The translations under genes and the position numbers were made by a program. This document shows, piece by piece, positions 46,922-58,672 of a DNA stretch of 64,000 nt. Source of the DNA: Penelope pileata (taxonomy: Eukaryota > Chordata > Aves > Galliformes > Cracidae). The stretch covers positions 1-64,000 of the forward strand of contig WBMW01000020.1 of the NCBI GenBank assembly GCA_013396635.1, given 5' to 3'. The notes under the pieces are model-generated. The model did not search any database and was not told where the DNA came from. It saw only the letters and a list, made by a program, of their open reading frames with translations. The first letter of the stretch is position 1; every line of letters begins with the position of its first letter.

Positions 46922-49900
46922 ATAAGAAGGAGAAACAGAAGTTTCAGACTGTAAATCCTGTGGAAATACCTCTAAACTTTGACAAAGTGCTCTGCTTAAC
47001 TCTCTGCTAACTTCCTCGGTCAGATGTAGACTTGCTGGGAAGACTTCTCAATAGACTAATGAAAGTCTTAGTAAGGAGAAGTTGTTATCCAGCTCATGCT
47101 GAGAAGATACTTCATGAGTTAAGGACTTGGGCTGCAAAGTAACTGTGTAGACCAATTGATCATTACTGCTTGTGAGTTTAGTGGCAGTCGTTTTTAGATG
47201 TGTAAATCTCTCTCCCTCTCAAGCTATTTCCTATAGTGCCTGTAGTACTGCTTGTTTAGTTTAATGACCTATACTAAAAGAAGAGACACAAATTCGCAGA
47301 CCAGATTCTCAGCATATGCATACGTGCCACATTAGACTAAATGAATATCTGCTCTCTCAGGACTCACCCTCTTTAACAAGTTAAATCTAAAATGTCTTTG
47401 GTATTCATTGTAGAAAGCACCTTCTTGTTAACACTTTTCTCAAGAGCTTTTCTCTAGAGCTCCAGACTAGCTCTCTATTATCTTTCACAGCTTGAACTAT
47501 TCTGCAAGGTTAATAGTTTTAAAAATTACCCCCACAGAATACCTGTCTGTAATTCACATATTTACTATCATTTGAATATTATCTGAACATGCTGACTTTT
47601 TCACTGATATCACCTAAGCCCATCTCCTTTTTTAACAGATTGTCAAAGAATGGAAGAACAGTCTTGTTATCAGTGGAGAAAAAAGACACAGTGGATCCTC
47701 TGTTTTGTAGAGAAACTATAGCATTGGTGGTTAGTGAAAATTATGTGAAAAATATGTGAAAAGTACATGTTGGTCCCAGAAGCCAGGATGCGTAACAATG
47801 CAGAGGATCCTAACTGGGGAAGTTTTGTATGCTGCGATGATTGTGCTAATATCTTTGCGCTGGGGAGTTATTAGGAATTTTTCTCCTGATCACTTCTATG
47901 TAAAGAATGAACAATGTACTTTCTAAAATTAAGGAAAAATATTTGTCTAATTGTCTTGCTTTTGAAAGAACACTTATGCAATTAAATGGCTGGGGAAAAA
48001 AAATCTCAATAACCCTGGTAATAAAGGGATATCTCTACATAAATTGTTTCTGAAGAGACATGCTCCAGGCCAGACAGCAACCAGCTATTAACCGTGGTGT
48101 TGCCAAGCAACACCACCTTGCTTTCTTAAAATTAAAATGAGCTGTTCTCTCATTTTGCAGAGCAATGGGATTGAAATGGAGGGGACACACAAGCCCTTGA
48201 AATGGAAAAAAAGCTGCAACTTTACAGAGTTACTTATTCTCTGTGTAGTTGAATAATTTACGAGCATTCTTATTCTGTAGCACAAAGATTCATTTATTGT
48301 GGACATTGATGTAGCATTTGAGCAGCTGTGTCTATCAGATGTAGCATACTAGTATAGATTTATCAAAATCAAGTTACTAATTCTTACTTTTTTGCAGTTA
48401 CCACTTTGTTCTGTGGGAGCACAGTTATTTTTCTATCGTGTATATCATGTTGGACTGGGATGTAAGGTGGTGGTAACAGGTGGCAAACAGAGCAAGGACA
48501 AGCGCAAATGATGACCTCTCATAAAATATGTCATCATAAAACAGCAGCTGAAGTCTTGCTTGGATTTGCTCCTCCACAGTATTATCCAAGGAAATAAACT
48601 AAAGTCCCTGGATGAGGGATGTTAATTCATAAACTAGTGAGAAGCCACATAATACATGGGAAAATAAGACTGTAAGGAGAAGACTTTCCCACTTTCTGCT
48701 TTAGGAAAGAGAATGTAGAACTCTGCAGAGTGAAAGCTCAGATGTGGATCTGAGGGGTGCAGCAGAAATCTCTCATAAGGATTCCCAGAAAAGGAGACTA
48801 CACTATACTCTTTTGCTACCTTTCCGTAGTACATTTCTGTGGGTGAGAAATATTGCTTTGCAGATTTCCCAGCAAAGGCTACATGGCATGTTTACTCTAC
48901 TAAGTCTTAAAGAGAGAAATAATGTATTCAGAATTTCTCAGCTTATTTCTAGGAATATTGAGAGTTTGCAAGAAATCTGGGAGAGATAAGGGAGAATTGG
49001 CATTAATTTTTAGATATAAGAATTTTTATGATTCATTCTTAGGGTCATGAAACTAGAAACAGATCTCATAAAATCCCAAAACGCAAAGGATTGGATTCAG
49101 CTATGAGTTGAGATGCTAAAGTCCAGGTACTTTAGGTGTCTATATGAGACAGATACCTATGCTCCTGGGATGCAGCCAGCACAGGAAATGTATTTTATTG
49201 AGTTATCCATCTCATCTGCCAAGGGTGGCTTAAATGCCAGCATTCGGTCAGCTGAACAGATGACTTTACTGATCTGTTCAGTTGTATAAATATAGGCGCC
49301 TGAGTGAAGATCTAGATCACTACGGGTGATAATTAGCACTCAGACAGGTGGCTCACAGACTTAGTCATAGACACAATATCTGAATGTTAGGATTAATGCT
49401 CCCTATGGGAGAGAATTCAGTTGTATAGACATTAGTATCTGCTTCCATTCTACATCTTTGGAGAGATCCATCTAGCTGCTAGATGCCATTTCTGAAGGAT
49501 AGAGTCCTACATTCTCCTGCCATTTCATCTCATTCACATATCTTAGACTTGCATGACTTCTAAAATTGTCTTGGATGTTTTTAAGTGAAAGAAGACTCCA
49601 TGTCACCCAAAGCTTAGCTCCACATGTAGAAGACTGCCTACCGTTTTCTGAGGATCTGAGGTGTGCAATTTTAAAGCAAAAAGAGGGGTTCATCTAATGA
49701 AACTTCAGAGGCTAGAAGTGTAGGAACAAGTTTCTATTGCTAAGCCTACCTGTCTAGGGCCATTTCAGACATTCAGTATTATCCAAGATTTCTGCATGGG
49801 CCACATAGGTATTGTAAAGGACCTGTAGGAGGATAGATCTGGAAAAAAGGTGAGTTAACTTGGTAGATTTAAAATAGTACTAAGCACCAGTGTTTAGGTA

Positions 49901-51248
49901 ACTGAATCCCTTTGTAAGTGTCTATATCTAGTCAAGATGCTGCTATACTACTCTAACAGTCTACACAGGGGGCCTTTAGAAATGTGATATATCTTCTCCC
50001 AGTATAAATATCTGTTCTGCATAGCTTGGAAGTAGACATACGCATTGCAATTGTCTACAGTTAGGCAAGATAAACACAGCAGGAGTTTTCCAGTTGATTT
50101 TATCTTAACTGTAAAGCATGGATGCCTCTAGAAAGTGAAGTTGCATCTGAATTGTTTCTTTTTTTTTTTTTTTTAAGTGCTGCTAAGATAAGTAAATAGA
50201 GTATATTGACACTATCAGTATCTGTATCTTGTTCAAGCTAGGTATAATTCCACATAAAGATTTTGTAAATGGTTTTACCTCATGCAAAGCATAGAATAAA
50301 AGCCTAATCAGGATATTTCTGAATGCAGATCTACGTCTATTTACTTCAGGAAAGAGGAATAAAATTGTTCTGAAGAGGTGATAACACAAAATTCACCTAT
50401 AGTTTTCATAACTATATAGGCATTACTGTTGTGCTGAACATGCTTCGGAGAGGTTAAGAACCTCTATTTTTTATGCTGACATTATGTCATGATCTCTCGT
50501 CCACTGTGCTGCTTGCACTGCTTGGTGAAGGTGAAAATTATTTCTGATTTCATTCATCTAAAGTTTGCCCCTGTGATGATGTTTAAGCAAGGCTAATTAG
50601 TGAGGTGTGAGTTACTCAAAGCACTGTGCTATTACACAGTAGATGGCAGGATTTCCAGGAGTAAAAAGATATTCCACTTTTGTATTGCTTGTAGTCACAA
50701 GTGCTATGCGGTGCTTTTTAAACAGAAACAAACAAACAAGCAGTGTAAATTAAAGGTAATTACTCTTTCCCATAAGTAAAACAAAGAGACAGTTTTTCTT
50801 CAGGTTCACACAACACAGTCGTAACTGTACGAGTGGAAGTGACTTTACACAGTGATTTTTCAATTGACCTGTCAGTTTTCTCTGGAGTCTTACACAAAGT
50901 CACCAGAGGTTAACCCCTTTTTAATATGTGAAACTAAACAGAACATCTCTACCTTTCCAGAAGTGATTAAAGTATACATGGGATTTTCATGACTTTCTCT
51001 GTTACCTGAGGATCATTATCGTATTTTGTTTCCTAGCAGTGAAATAAGGAAGAAAGTCCAGATGTTTCCCAGTTGGGAATAAGGTCCTAAAACAGAAAAA
51101 ATGGTGAGAAAAGAGTATTTGTATCCCAAAAATTGAGAAATTGAGAGGTCCCATTACAATGTAGCTAATGTAGGAGAAATCTTGATAATCATATCTCTGA
51201 GAAAGCTTCTATCCAATAAAAATATAAAAATCTCTTTATATTTTCATC

Positions 51249-51272
51249 TGTGTGTGTTTGTGTTTGTGTGTA
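51249..51272. repeat. TG-rich microsatellite
   Basis: TGTGTGTG interrupted by TTTGTG units over about 24 bp. Confidence 0.8.
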
Positions 51273-51321
51273 ACATGAAATTATGAAACAACTCTCTTGG
51301 CTGATTCCTATCTCTAATGGT

Positions 51322-51362
51322 ATCTCTCTCTTTCTCTCTCTCTCTCTTTTTTTTTTTTTTTT
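51322..51362. repeat. (TC)n followed by T16
   Basis: Two short TC arrays separated by TTT, then T16 (51347-51362). It lies about 65 bp before a minus-strand CR1 fragment. On the minus strand it reads as an A-run followed by GA repeats. Confidence 0.9.
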
Positions 51363-51426
51363 CTTTTCCCAGTGAGGAACCAATAAGAAGTTTTTACTTG
51401 GGAGATGCTCCCTTTTCCAAATCCCA

Positions 51427-51530
51427 GGATCATAGGACAGCTGAGGCTGGAAGGCGCCTCTGGAGATCATCCCACCCAACTTCCTGCTCAGGGCAGGGCC
51501 AGCTGCAGCAGGCTGCCCAGGCTTGTGCTC
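51427..51530 (-). mobile_element. CR1 LINE 3' fragment
   Basis: Minus-strand CR1 of a different subtype from 46783: AGGATCATAGGACAGCTGAG, GCTGGAAGGCGCCTCTGG, AGATCATCCCACCCAAC, CCTGCTCAGGGCAGGGCC and AGCAGGCTGCCCAGG. About 105 bp only. Confidence 0.88.
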
Positions 51531-53144
51531 AAATGCAGATATGAACTGTGTTGATTCCCAGGGTTGACGTTTGAAAGAAACTAACACTTTTGTCGTGCTG
51601 TTTGGGCTTGAACTGGAAAGTAATGAGAACAACTGATAGAAAGAAAGCTTTCACAAGATTAGAGTGATTCAAATAATGATCATAATTGTCTAGATACATA
51701 TACCATTAAGAAAGAAAACTGATATATACGATTGATTCTCTTAAAACTTATTTGAAATATCTTCTCAGTCTGATTTATGAAATGCACCACATTCTTTGAA
51801 TTAGAATGGGACCCTGGATCTTAATTAATGCCACTTCATCTTATTTAGAAACTTCCAGGGGAGAACAGCTCCCTTTTATTTTATTTTTATGTTCCTGTTT
51901 TTTTCTTATTGTCCTGTCTTGTCTTCACGTTTTTAATGAAACATTTGGGTGCCCCATAGAGATAATAAGAGTGTCTGACATTTGCAAATGCCACTTTAAT
52001 AAACAGCTCTAGAGAGACTGTGTATTGTCGTTGGCTTGACTAAACATTAGAAAAATGAAACGCAACTGCTCCTTTTCAGTTGCAGCTTATGAGCCATTAT
52101 AGCCTTTAAACAGTGGATACACTGTTCTGCTGACTATTAGGAAATACAGTGTACCTAAAGAGTCTCCTTCTTCACCATAACTCCTGTTGATTAATCTTAC
52201 AGAAACACGTAGCTTAAAGTTCACGTCTTCTCCAATTACTTCTTCCAAGCACTATAGCTTTTTTTTTTTTTCATTTGGCTTTCACAAATCTTAATTTATA
52301 TACAGGGATTTTTTGACAGATGTTTTATTTATTTTCATTAAAAAGAAACTTGCAGTTTTCTTCTGTTTCTAAATATATCTTTTTTTTTCCCTTTTTTCTT
52401 TTTTTTTTTTTAATCTCTCTGACAAAGGTTTGTGTAAAAGCAAAGTTTGTCTTCTCCAGGTTAGGTTGCCCAGGAACAGATGTGAATGTGCTAGTCACTT
52501 CTGCAGGCTATGAGAAAGAGACCCAGATTTTCTGAGTGTGTTAAGGTCATACCTTGGGCTGCAAAGGTGATTTTGATTTCTCGGTGTAAAGCACTACAGA
52601 CTGAAAATCCAGAGCTGCTGATCAGGATAAATACAATGTTGTAGTATTTTTAAAAGGCAGTACTGCAAATCTCCAACCTTTTATGGGACAGTTGCTGTAG
52701 AGTACTTAGAGGAGCAAGAGGTGTTGTAGACGTGCTGAGAGAAAAGGAATTTCCATGGCTTCTTTCTTGTAGATATACTACAGTCTTACTGACAGCATGA
52801 ACTTGCTGGAAGATGACTGGGAGCTGTAGTGTAGCTTTATGCAGATTAATATTCAGAGATGTCTGCCAGGTGGTGGAGACATCAATGGGAGTGAAACACA
52901 CTGGAGAACAGGAAGGGTGAAAGAACGTGCAGGAACCTGTCATTTTTCACAAGGCAGTAGTAAAAATCATAATACATAGAACTAATGTTGGAAACAAAGC
53001 AAATAAACGTAGGCAGATAATATGTAACTAAAGTGTCAGCAAAACAAAGGATGACCTCCTTTGTTTGATACTGTTCCACTTAGTGCTGCTGTAAAAACAT
53101 TGTCCTAGTCAAGACCCTGACATCCTTTTGAAGTACAAAAGGTA
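51531..53144. other. AT-rich stretch with T-runs, no supported gene
   Basis: T-runs near 52260 and between 52380 and 52412. No repeat family or coding exon recognised. A 97-codon minus-strand frame (52650-52943) has no domain. Confidence 0.6.
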
Positions 53145-53288
53145 AATATTATTACCCATAATTCACACAGAGAGAAATGAAGCAGAGCAATTAGTTTACC
53201 CAGGATAGTAGCAGAGGACATTGGCAAGGGGACAGGATTATAACAAGGAATTATTTTATTCCCAACAGATCGCACCCTTTTATGCCTG
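53145..53288 (-). mobile_element. MIR-like ancient SINE relic
   Basis: Read on the plus strand the order is TATTATTACCCATAATTCAC, an AGAGAGAAATGAAGCAGAGC block, TTAGTTTACCCAGGATAGTA, GGGGACAGGATTATAAC and CACCCTTTTATGCC. This is the order of the reverse complement of the MIR SINE (TATTATCCCCATTTTAC, then AACTGAGGCACAGAGAGG, then GACTTGCCCAAGG, then AGGATTCGAACCCAGG). The CG of the B-box appears as TA, as expected from CpG decay. Divergence is high; limits are approximate. Confidence 0.5.
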
Positions 53289-56232
53289 AAAAACAAATCA
53301 GAAGATGATTTAAAAAGACTGCTGGAGATAGTGATGGGAGGCATAGGCAAAAAATGAAGGGATCAGTGCCAGTATCAGAAATCGAAGGTTCTGTGAAGGT
53401 AAGAAAAGAAGATCAGATTGTCTTGAAAAATAAAAATACTACCTTAGTGACAGAGTGGTGAACTTGCAAGAGCTGAAATAACTCATGAATAACTCATGTC
53501 TGCTAATGTCCAGTGATTCATCGTAACAAATCTGTTCCATTCCAAAACCTATATTGTCCCTCAGTTGTGCCTAGCCCAAAAATCACATCCAAAATCTTTT
53601 ATTCTCAGACTACAAGGAGTGGGAAAAAGAACATTTCAGACAAGACTATCACTAGCATAAATTCCAAAAACAAAACAAAATTTGATCAGAAACATACACA
53701 TTCTGTTACTAGTGGAAATTTTTTTATCAGTGTAAATATAGTCTCTACATGATACTGGAGCTTAGTTTGTCCTACCAGAGCGTTGGCCAATTGAGTTAAT
53801 TTTAGAACTTTTAACTACTTCATCAGCTGAGCCACTCTAATTGTCCACCTGTGTGCTTTTGGCCTATTTAGACATAAGGTGAAGTGCTTTAAACTGAAAA
53901 GGAAGAAGCCATAGGTTTTTTTCTAGCTGTATATAATTAACTCAAAATCAAATAGCATTTAAATTCTAAGTCTTTCTGGGAAAAAATATCAGAATCCACA
54001 CGTGTTCGTAGAGATTTTATAATTTGTGTGTTTGCTGCAAAGAATGCTGGGCAGTGCTTCTGTACATAACTTCATAGCATTTTCCTGAAATTAAAGCTCT
54101 TGCTGGTTAAAGGAAAAGTGAAGACATTTCCTAACCCCTGTCTGCCTGTTTCAGGAGACGTATGATTTTCTTTTAGCATAGTTTCCTGTCAAGAGCTGTG
54201 TTTCTCTTCAAAATAACACTCTTTTTGAGAATATATCAGTGTTAGAAAATGAAGAACAAAGAAGCAAGGGCAGGAAGGCACAGACCTTGCTTTTGCTGTT
54301 GTATTAACCACAGTCTGTTAGCTGCACAACATTTTGTCATATAATGCAACTTCCTGGGTTGGACTGAATCTTGGAACAAGTGAGTTGAATGCCATTGACC
54401 TCAAAAGGTTTACACCCCAAATATGAGTATTACTGGGATATTTCTCCCGCATCTAGAAAAAGGATCATTTATGAAAATTTGTGTTGGTGGAAATGTGGAT
54501 AAGTTTTGCTAAGATTGTTCTGGGTCTGGTATTGCTAAATCCAAGATAGGAGTTTGCTAAAAAGGTATCATTGTGTCATTAATTATATCTTGTGCTCTGT
54601 CTAAGAAAAAATCAGCATCCCACTGCTGTGATGCAGAGAAAATTTTGGGAAATAAAAATCTTTTCCAGGTACCTGTCATGACAATACTCGGTCCAAATAT
54701 TAAATTCAGGGAAAGAATGCAAAATCTGTATTTTAGACCCCTGGCATTGGTCTATACACTGCTCCCAATCCAAAACCCCTTTTGACTTTTACTAATTGTT
54801 CAAGTTTGCTGATACAATTTTTATTTAATATGATTAAGCAGCTATTTTCCATTCTGTATGTTAAATTGGATGGCCTGCTGCAAGCTTTGAAGATCCTTTG
54901 TGAGATTCACTAATGAAAAGGGAAAACAAGAACCCAGAACTCAGTAAGTTTTCTGTATTAGCAAAATGCATCCATTTGTGGAGAGTAAGCAGAACTGTCT
55001 AGAATAGATCAAGTTTAAGCAATCTAATTTATATGTATATTTTGTAGCATTTTGCAGCATTTCTCTTTAGAAAACAGCTTTCTTTTGCCACTGGAATGAA
55101 TGTAATGATTATCCTCAAGAGTTGAAAAGCCTGTGTAATTAAATTGCATCCAATTTGAATGGTTTCTTATACGAAAAGCTGCATCTACAGGGCTGATATG
55201 AAGAAGCTGTCAGCAAAGTAGGTTTTAGTGGTTTCTTATTTCAAAAGAGATGGAAGAAACTGTGGAGAGGAAATTTCTCTTAAATTCAAAGGGAAATTTG
55301 TGTTTGTGTCCAGTATGTTTCCAAAAATAAAGGTACTTGCGTGCAGTTAACTCTTCAGGGCAGCAGAACAGGCAGCAAAACAAAGTAAAAGCTTGTCTAA
55401 TAACAGTAACTTTTCAAGGCTTAAAAATAAAAAACCTTTGGTGCATCTGAAGGTTTGGCTTGTGGGGAAATAACTGTGAAGCAGTGATACAGATCTTGGA
55501 AACACTGGAAAATATGAAAGTGTTTTGGGTAAAAGATAAGTAACCTGGTTGGAAATGCTGCAGCTGCTTACTAAGAGCTGATCGTGGCAATGGGTATCTT
55601 GGGATCCTGGGGAAGTGTTACTCAACCTCCAACAATGGTGAATCAGAAGACAACGGAAGACATTCTACAGAAACACTGGAAATTTTATCCTTCTGAAATG
55701 GCTTTATACATACGCTCCAGGGCCCACAAATAGACAAAGAGAATGGAAAACAACTGCAGAAGATGAATAAGGATTCAAATTTTGGCTTTATTTAACTGTA
55801 AATGCAGAAGCTGTGCAAGGTTGTTGAGGCAATTCCTTAGCTCAAAAGCTAGGAAAGATTGTTCTTATGTTTATGAAACACATATTGAACAACTTAACAA
55901 AGCACAATGTATTCTTCAGCTGAGATGACAGCACAAATGGTTTGTGAATAGTTAACACCAAGGCAAGAATAGGGAACATTTCCAAAAGTCAAAGGATCTG
56001 TTCAGCACTGACAGCGTTAATTGTTGTTACTGCGAACTATGTGCTAGTTTTGACAAAGTTTCTTAGAATATCACAAATTGCAGCCTGCAGCATGTATTGA
56101 TTTGTATTTCAAGCTTCCCCACCAAATCAAATGAACTGTAATTAGGAAGCAGTTTTAGCAGATCACTGTTCATACTTCATCTGCTAAGATGAAACTCAAA
56201 ATGATTTTACACTTTTGTGTGGAACAGGTACT
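53289..56232. other. AT-rich stretch without supported gene
   Basis: No repeat, RNA gene or exon recognised. Frames are under 95 codons. Confidence 0.6.
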
Positions 56233-56322
56233 TGTGTGATCTCAAGAGCTAAGCAGAGGTGGAACCATGTTGGGATTGACATGTTACTCCCAGCCACAAG
56301 AGTGCTGTTCATTTTGGATTAA
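56233..56322 (+). repeat. 5S rRNA-like relic, possibly AmnSINE1 head
   Basis: TGTGATCTCAAGAGCTAAGC followed by AGAGGTGG parallels the inner part of 5S rRNA (TGATCTCGGAAGCTAAGC, then AGGGTCGG). TTGGGATTGAC and, after a gap, GAGTGCTGTTCATTTT parallel the 5S TTGGATGGGAGAC and GGGTGCTGTAGGCTTT. The order is kept over about 90 bp, while the first third of 5S is missing. 5S-derived SINEs such as AmnSINE1 are known in amniotes; a 5S pseudogene is the alternative. The body of a SINE downstream was not recognised, so the element class is inference. Confidence 0.5.
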
Positions 56323-57122
56323 GGTTCCAGCTTGTTTAAAATTTTGAAAAAGCAACTGTTTCATTCTAATCTTTACCTGTCACCCCTGAAACATGGCTGT
56401 AAAATGAGTTCCAATTAAACTGGTGAGAACCTATTGATCAGTTTAAGGGACTGTATAATTTGATCAGTGCAGGACTCAGGAGAATTTCCACATTCACATA
56501 ATTTCTTATACTTTTTTCAAATTTTTACTTGTTCTCAATGACTGTTTTTAAATAAAAGTAGATCCGTTCAAAATTACTGTCCCAGAAGAGCAGCTGGCAC
56601 ATAAATCTTCGTTATGTTGCCTATCCAGTTGGCTCATCATACTTAATATACCCTGCACTGCAGCGCCTTTTATTAGCTTTTTCAAAAGCAAAATGTACTT
56701 TTCCTGTGTTTGAGTATTCAACACTGCATCCAGAAGAACTCTAGTCTATGATTCTGCTTCTCTCCAGTACTCATATTCAAAATAAAACAAGTTCTCCAAA
56801 GGCAATAATGAGATGAGAAGGACATGTATCATGACTTCATTATTTTAATGTGTTATGATCTTGTCAGGAGAAAGCTCTTGAAATATGCTCTACTAAGACC
56901 TAGATGTTCACCTGCAAATTTCAGCAACGTTGTTATAACTACTGGGTTAATACCTGGAAAGAGAAAGAAGAGATGAAAATGAAATTCTTTATTGTTGTCT
57001 TTATGTTTAATTTACTCAGAAAGGATTAAAACTCAATAGGGCTTGCCCACAGTATCACCATAGTGGGCAAAAGCTGTAAGAAGCATTTATATTAGTGATT
57101 TTGATTGGATAAGAACATGCCC
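56323..57122. other. AT-rich stretch
   Basis: No gene recognised. The first ~150 bp could belong to the 5S-derived SINE body if that element is real; I see no clear boundary. Confidence 0.5.
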
Positions 57123-57889
57123 AGGAGAACGTCATGAGATTCTACCAAGCCAAGTGTCAGGCTTTGCCCCTGGGTTGCAGCAACCCCCACTCTCAATGCA
57201 AGCTGGGGGATGAAAGGGTAGAACACAGCCCTGCTGAAAAGGACTTGGGGGTACTGGTGGATGGCAAGCTAGACATGTGCCCTTGCAGCCCATAGAGCTA
57301 ACCGTGTCCTGCGCTGCATCCAGCAGCCTGTGGCCAGCAGGGCGAGGGAGGTGATCCTGCCCCTCTGCTCTGCGCTGGTGACACCTTACCTGGAGCACTG
57401 CGTCCAGATGGGGAGTCCTCAGCACAGGAGAGACATGGACCTGTGGGAGCACGTCCAGAGGAGGGCCACAAAAATGATCCAAGGGATGGAACGTCTTCTC
57501 TATGAGGACAGGCTGAGAGAGCCTGGGCTGTTCAACTTGGAGAAGGCTCTGGGGAGACCTGATAGAGGCCTTTCAGTATCTAAAGGGGGTCTACAAGAAA
57601 GAAGGGGACAGACTCTTTAGCAGGATCTGTGGTAATATGGTTATGGGGGAATATGGCAATATGGTTCCCAAGGGGAAATGGTTTCAAGCTAAAAGAGGGA
57701 CAATTTAGACTGGATATAAGGAAAAAGTTTTTTATGGTAAGGCTGGTGAAGCACTGGAACAGATTGCCCGTGGTGGTGGAAGCCCCATCCCTGGAGACAT
57801 TCAAGGTGAGGTTGAATGGGGCTCCTAGCAACCTGATCTACCTGTAGGTATCCCTGTCCAACTCAAATGATTCTGTGAGTCTATGATTA
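57123..57889 (+). mobile_element. CR1 LINE, longest recent-looking copy in the window
   Basis: Sense-strand CR1 covering the end of ORF2 and the 3' region: GCTTTGCCCCTGGGTTGC, GAAAAGGACTTGGGGGTAC, TGGCCAGCAGGGCGAGGG, CCCCTCTGCTCTGCGCTGG, TGGAGCACTGCGTCCAG, GAGGAGGGCCACAAAAATG, GACCTGATAGAGGCCTTTC, the TATAAGGAAAAAGTTTTT block and the tail ATTCTGTGAGTCTATGATT. A local triplication of AATATGG (57634, 57650 and 57658) replaces the usual GACAGGACAAGG segment, and about 25 bp are missing shortly before the tail. Confidence 0.96.
57312..57617 (+). pseudogene. CR1 ORF2 (reverse transcriptase polyprotein) C-terminal fragment
   Basis: Within the CR1, one frame stays open for about 100 codons and encodes the C-terminal end of the CR1 ORF2 polyprotein, downstream of the reverse transcriptase catalytic core. 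It includes the recognisable stretches REVILPLCSALVTPYLEHC and RRATKMIQG. The upstream part lies in other frames and has been lost or shifted, and the catalytic domains are absent. This is a dead piece of a retrotransposon gene and not a host gene. Confidence 0.8.
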
Positions 57890-58460
57890 TATGCTTTTCA
57901 AGAAAATTTCTTGATTGTCCCTGTTTACCTCAATTTGATTCATAACCTGGAACAGTGCAAGTGTGCAAATTGGATTCCTTTGAGTGATACTTCAAGTAGT
58001 GGTTGTCCAGCTGATAATTGTTACTGTGTCTTCAGCTCAAAGGAACGGTTTAAGATAGTTCGAAGGAGCCCATTCTGAAAGAGATATGACAGGGATATCA
58101 AACAATCGATATCAACTGCTGCTCTACAGGTCGTTTCCTACTGTGCTACATCAGTTGCTAACAAAGCCACTCATCTTGTCAGGAAATGACCAAGGCTAAG
58201 GAAGAAGAAAAATAAGCAACCACTGGTGGTTTTCTAGAGTTTTCTAGGAATTCAAAGTCCATGATGTACTTTGTACAAGGAATGACAAGCGAAAATTAAA
58301 AAAAATATGGGATATTAAGAAATCGGAATGTTGTTGGTTGAGATGAAAGGCTTACTTATATGAGGAAGAGTTTCTCAGGCAACATGAACTGTTGAAGGTT
58401 TTGCAGTTATAGCAAAAGATCTGTTGGATGGCATTTGTTTGACTGAAGAGAGATTACATC
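57890..58460. other. Spacer between two CR1 fragments
   Basis: Unique-looking AT-rich sequence without repeats or coding signal. Confidence 0.6.
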
Positions 58461-58672
58461 ATATAGCCACAGAATGGCCTGGGTTGGAAGGGACCCCAAG
58501 GATCATCAAGTTCCAATCCTCCCGCTGCAGGCAGGAATGCCAACCTCCAAGTCTGGTATTAGATCAGGTTACCCAGGACTCCATCCAACCTGGCCTTGAA
58601 CACCTCCAGGGACAGGGCATCCACAACCTCTCTGGGCAGTCTATGCCAGCACCTCACCATCCTCTCACCTTT
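58461..58672 (-). mobile_element. CR1 LINE 3' fragment
   Basis: Minus-strand CR1: CCACAGAATGGCCTGGGTTG, GAAGGGACCCCAAGGATC, TCAAGTTCCAATCCTCCC, CATCCAACCTGGCCTTGAAC, ACCTCCAGGGACAGGGC, ATCCACAACCTCTCTGGGC and CACCTCACCATCCTCTCAC. It lies opposite to the CR1 at 57123, about 570 bp away. The 94-codon frame across it is a shadow. Confidence 0.95.

Larger units (their letters stand above)
46922..51426. other. AT-rich stretch with simple repeats, no supported gene
   Basis: Holds a T16 run (50159-50174), a TG-rich tract (51249-51272) and a TC/T tract (51322-51362). No coding region or transposon recognised. Confidence 0.6.
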
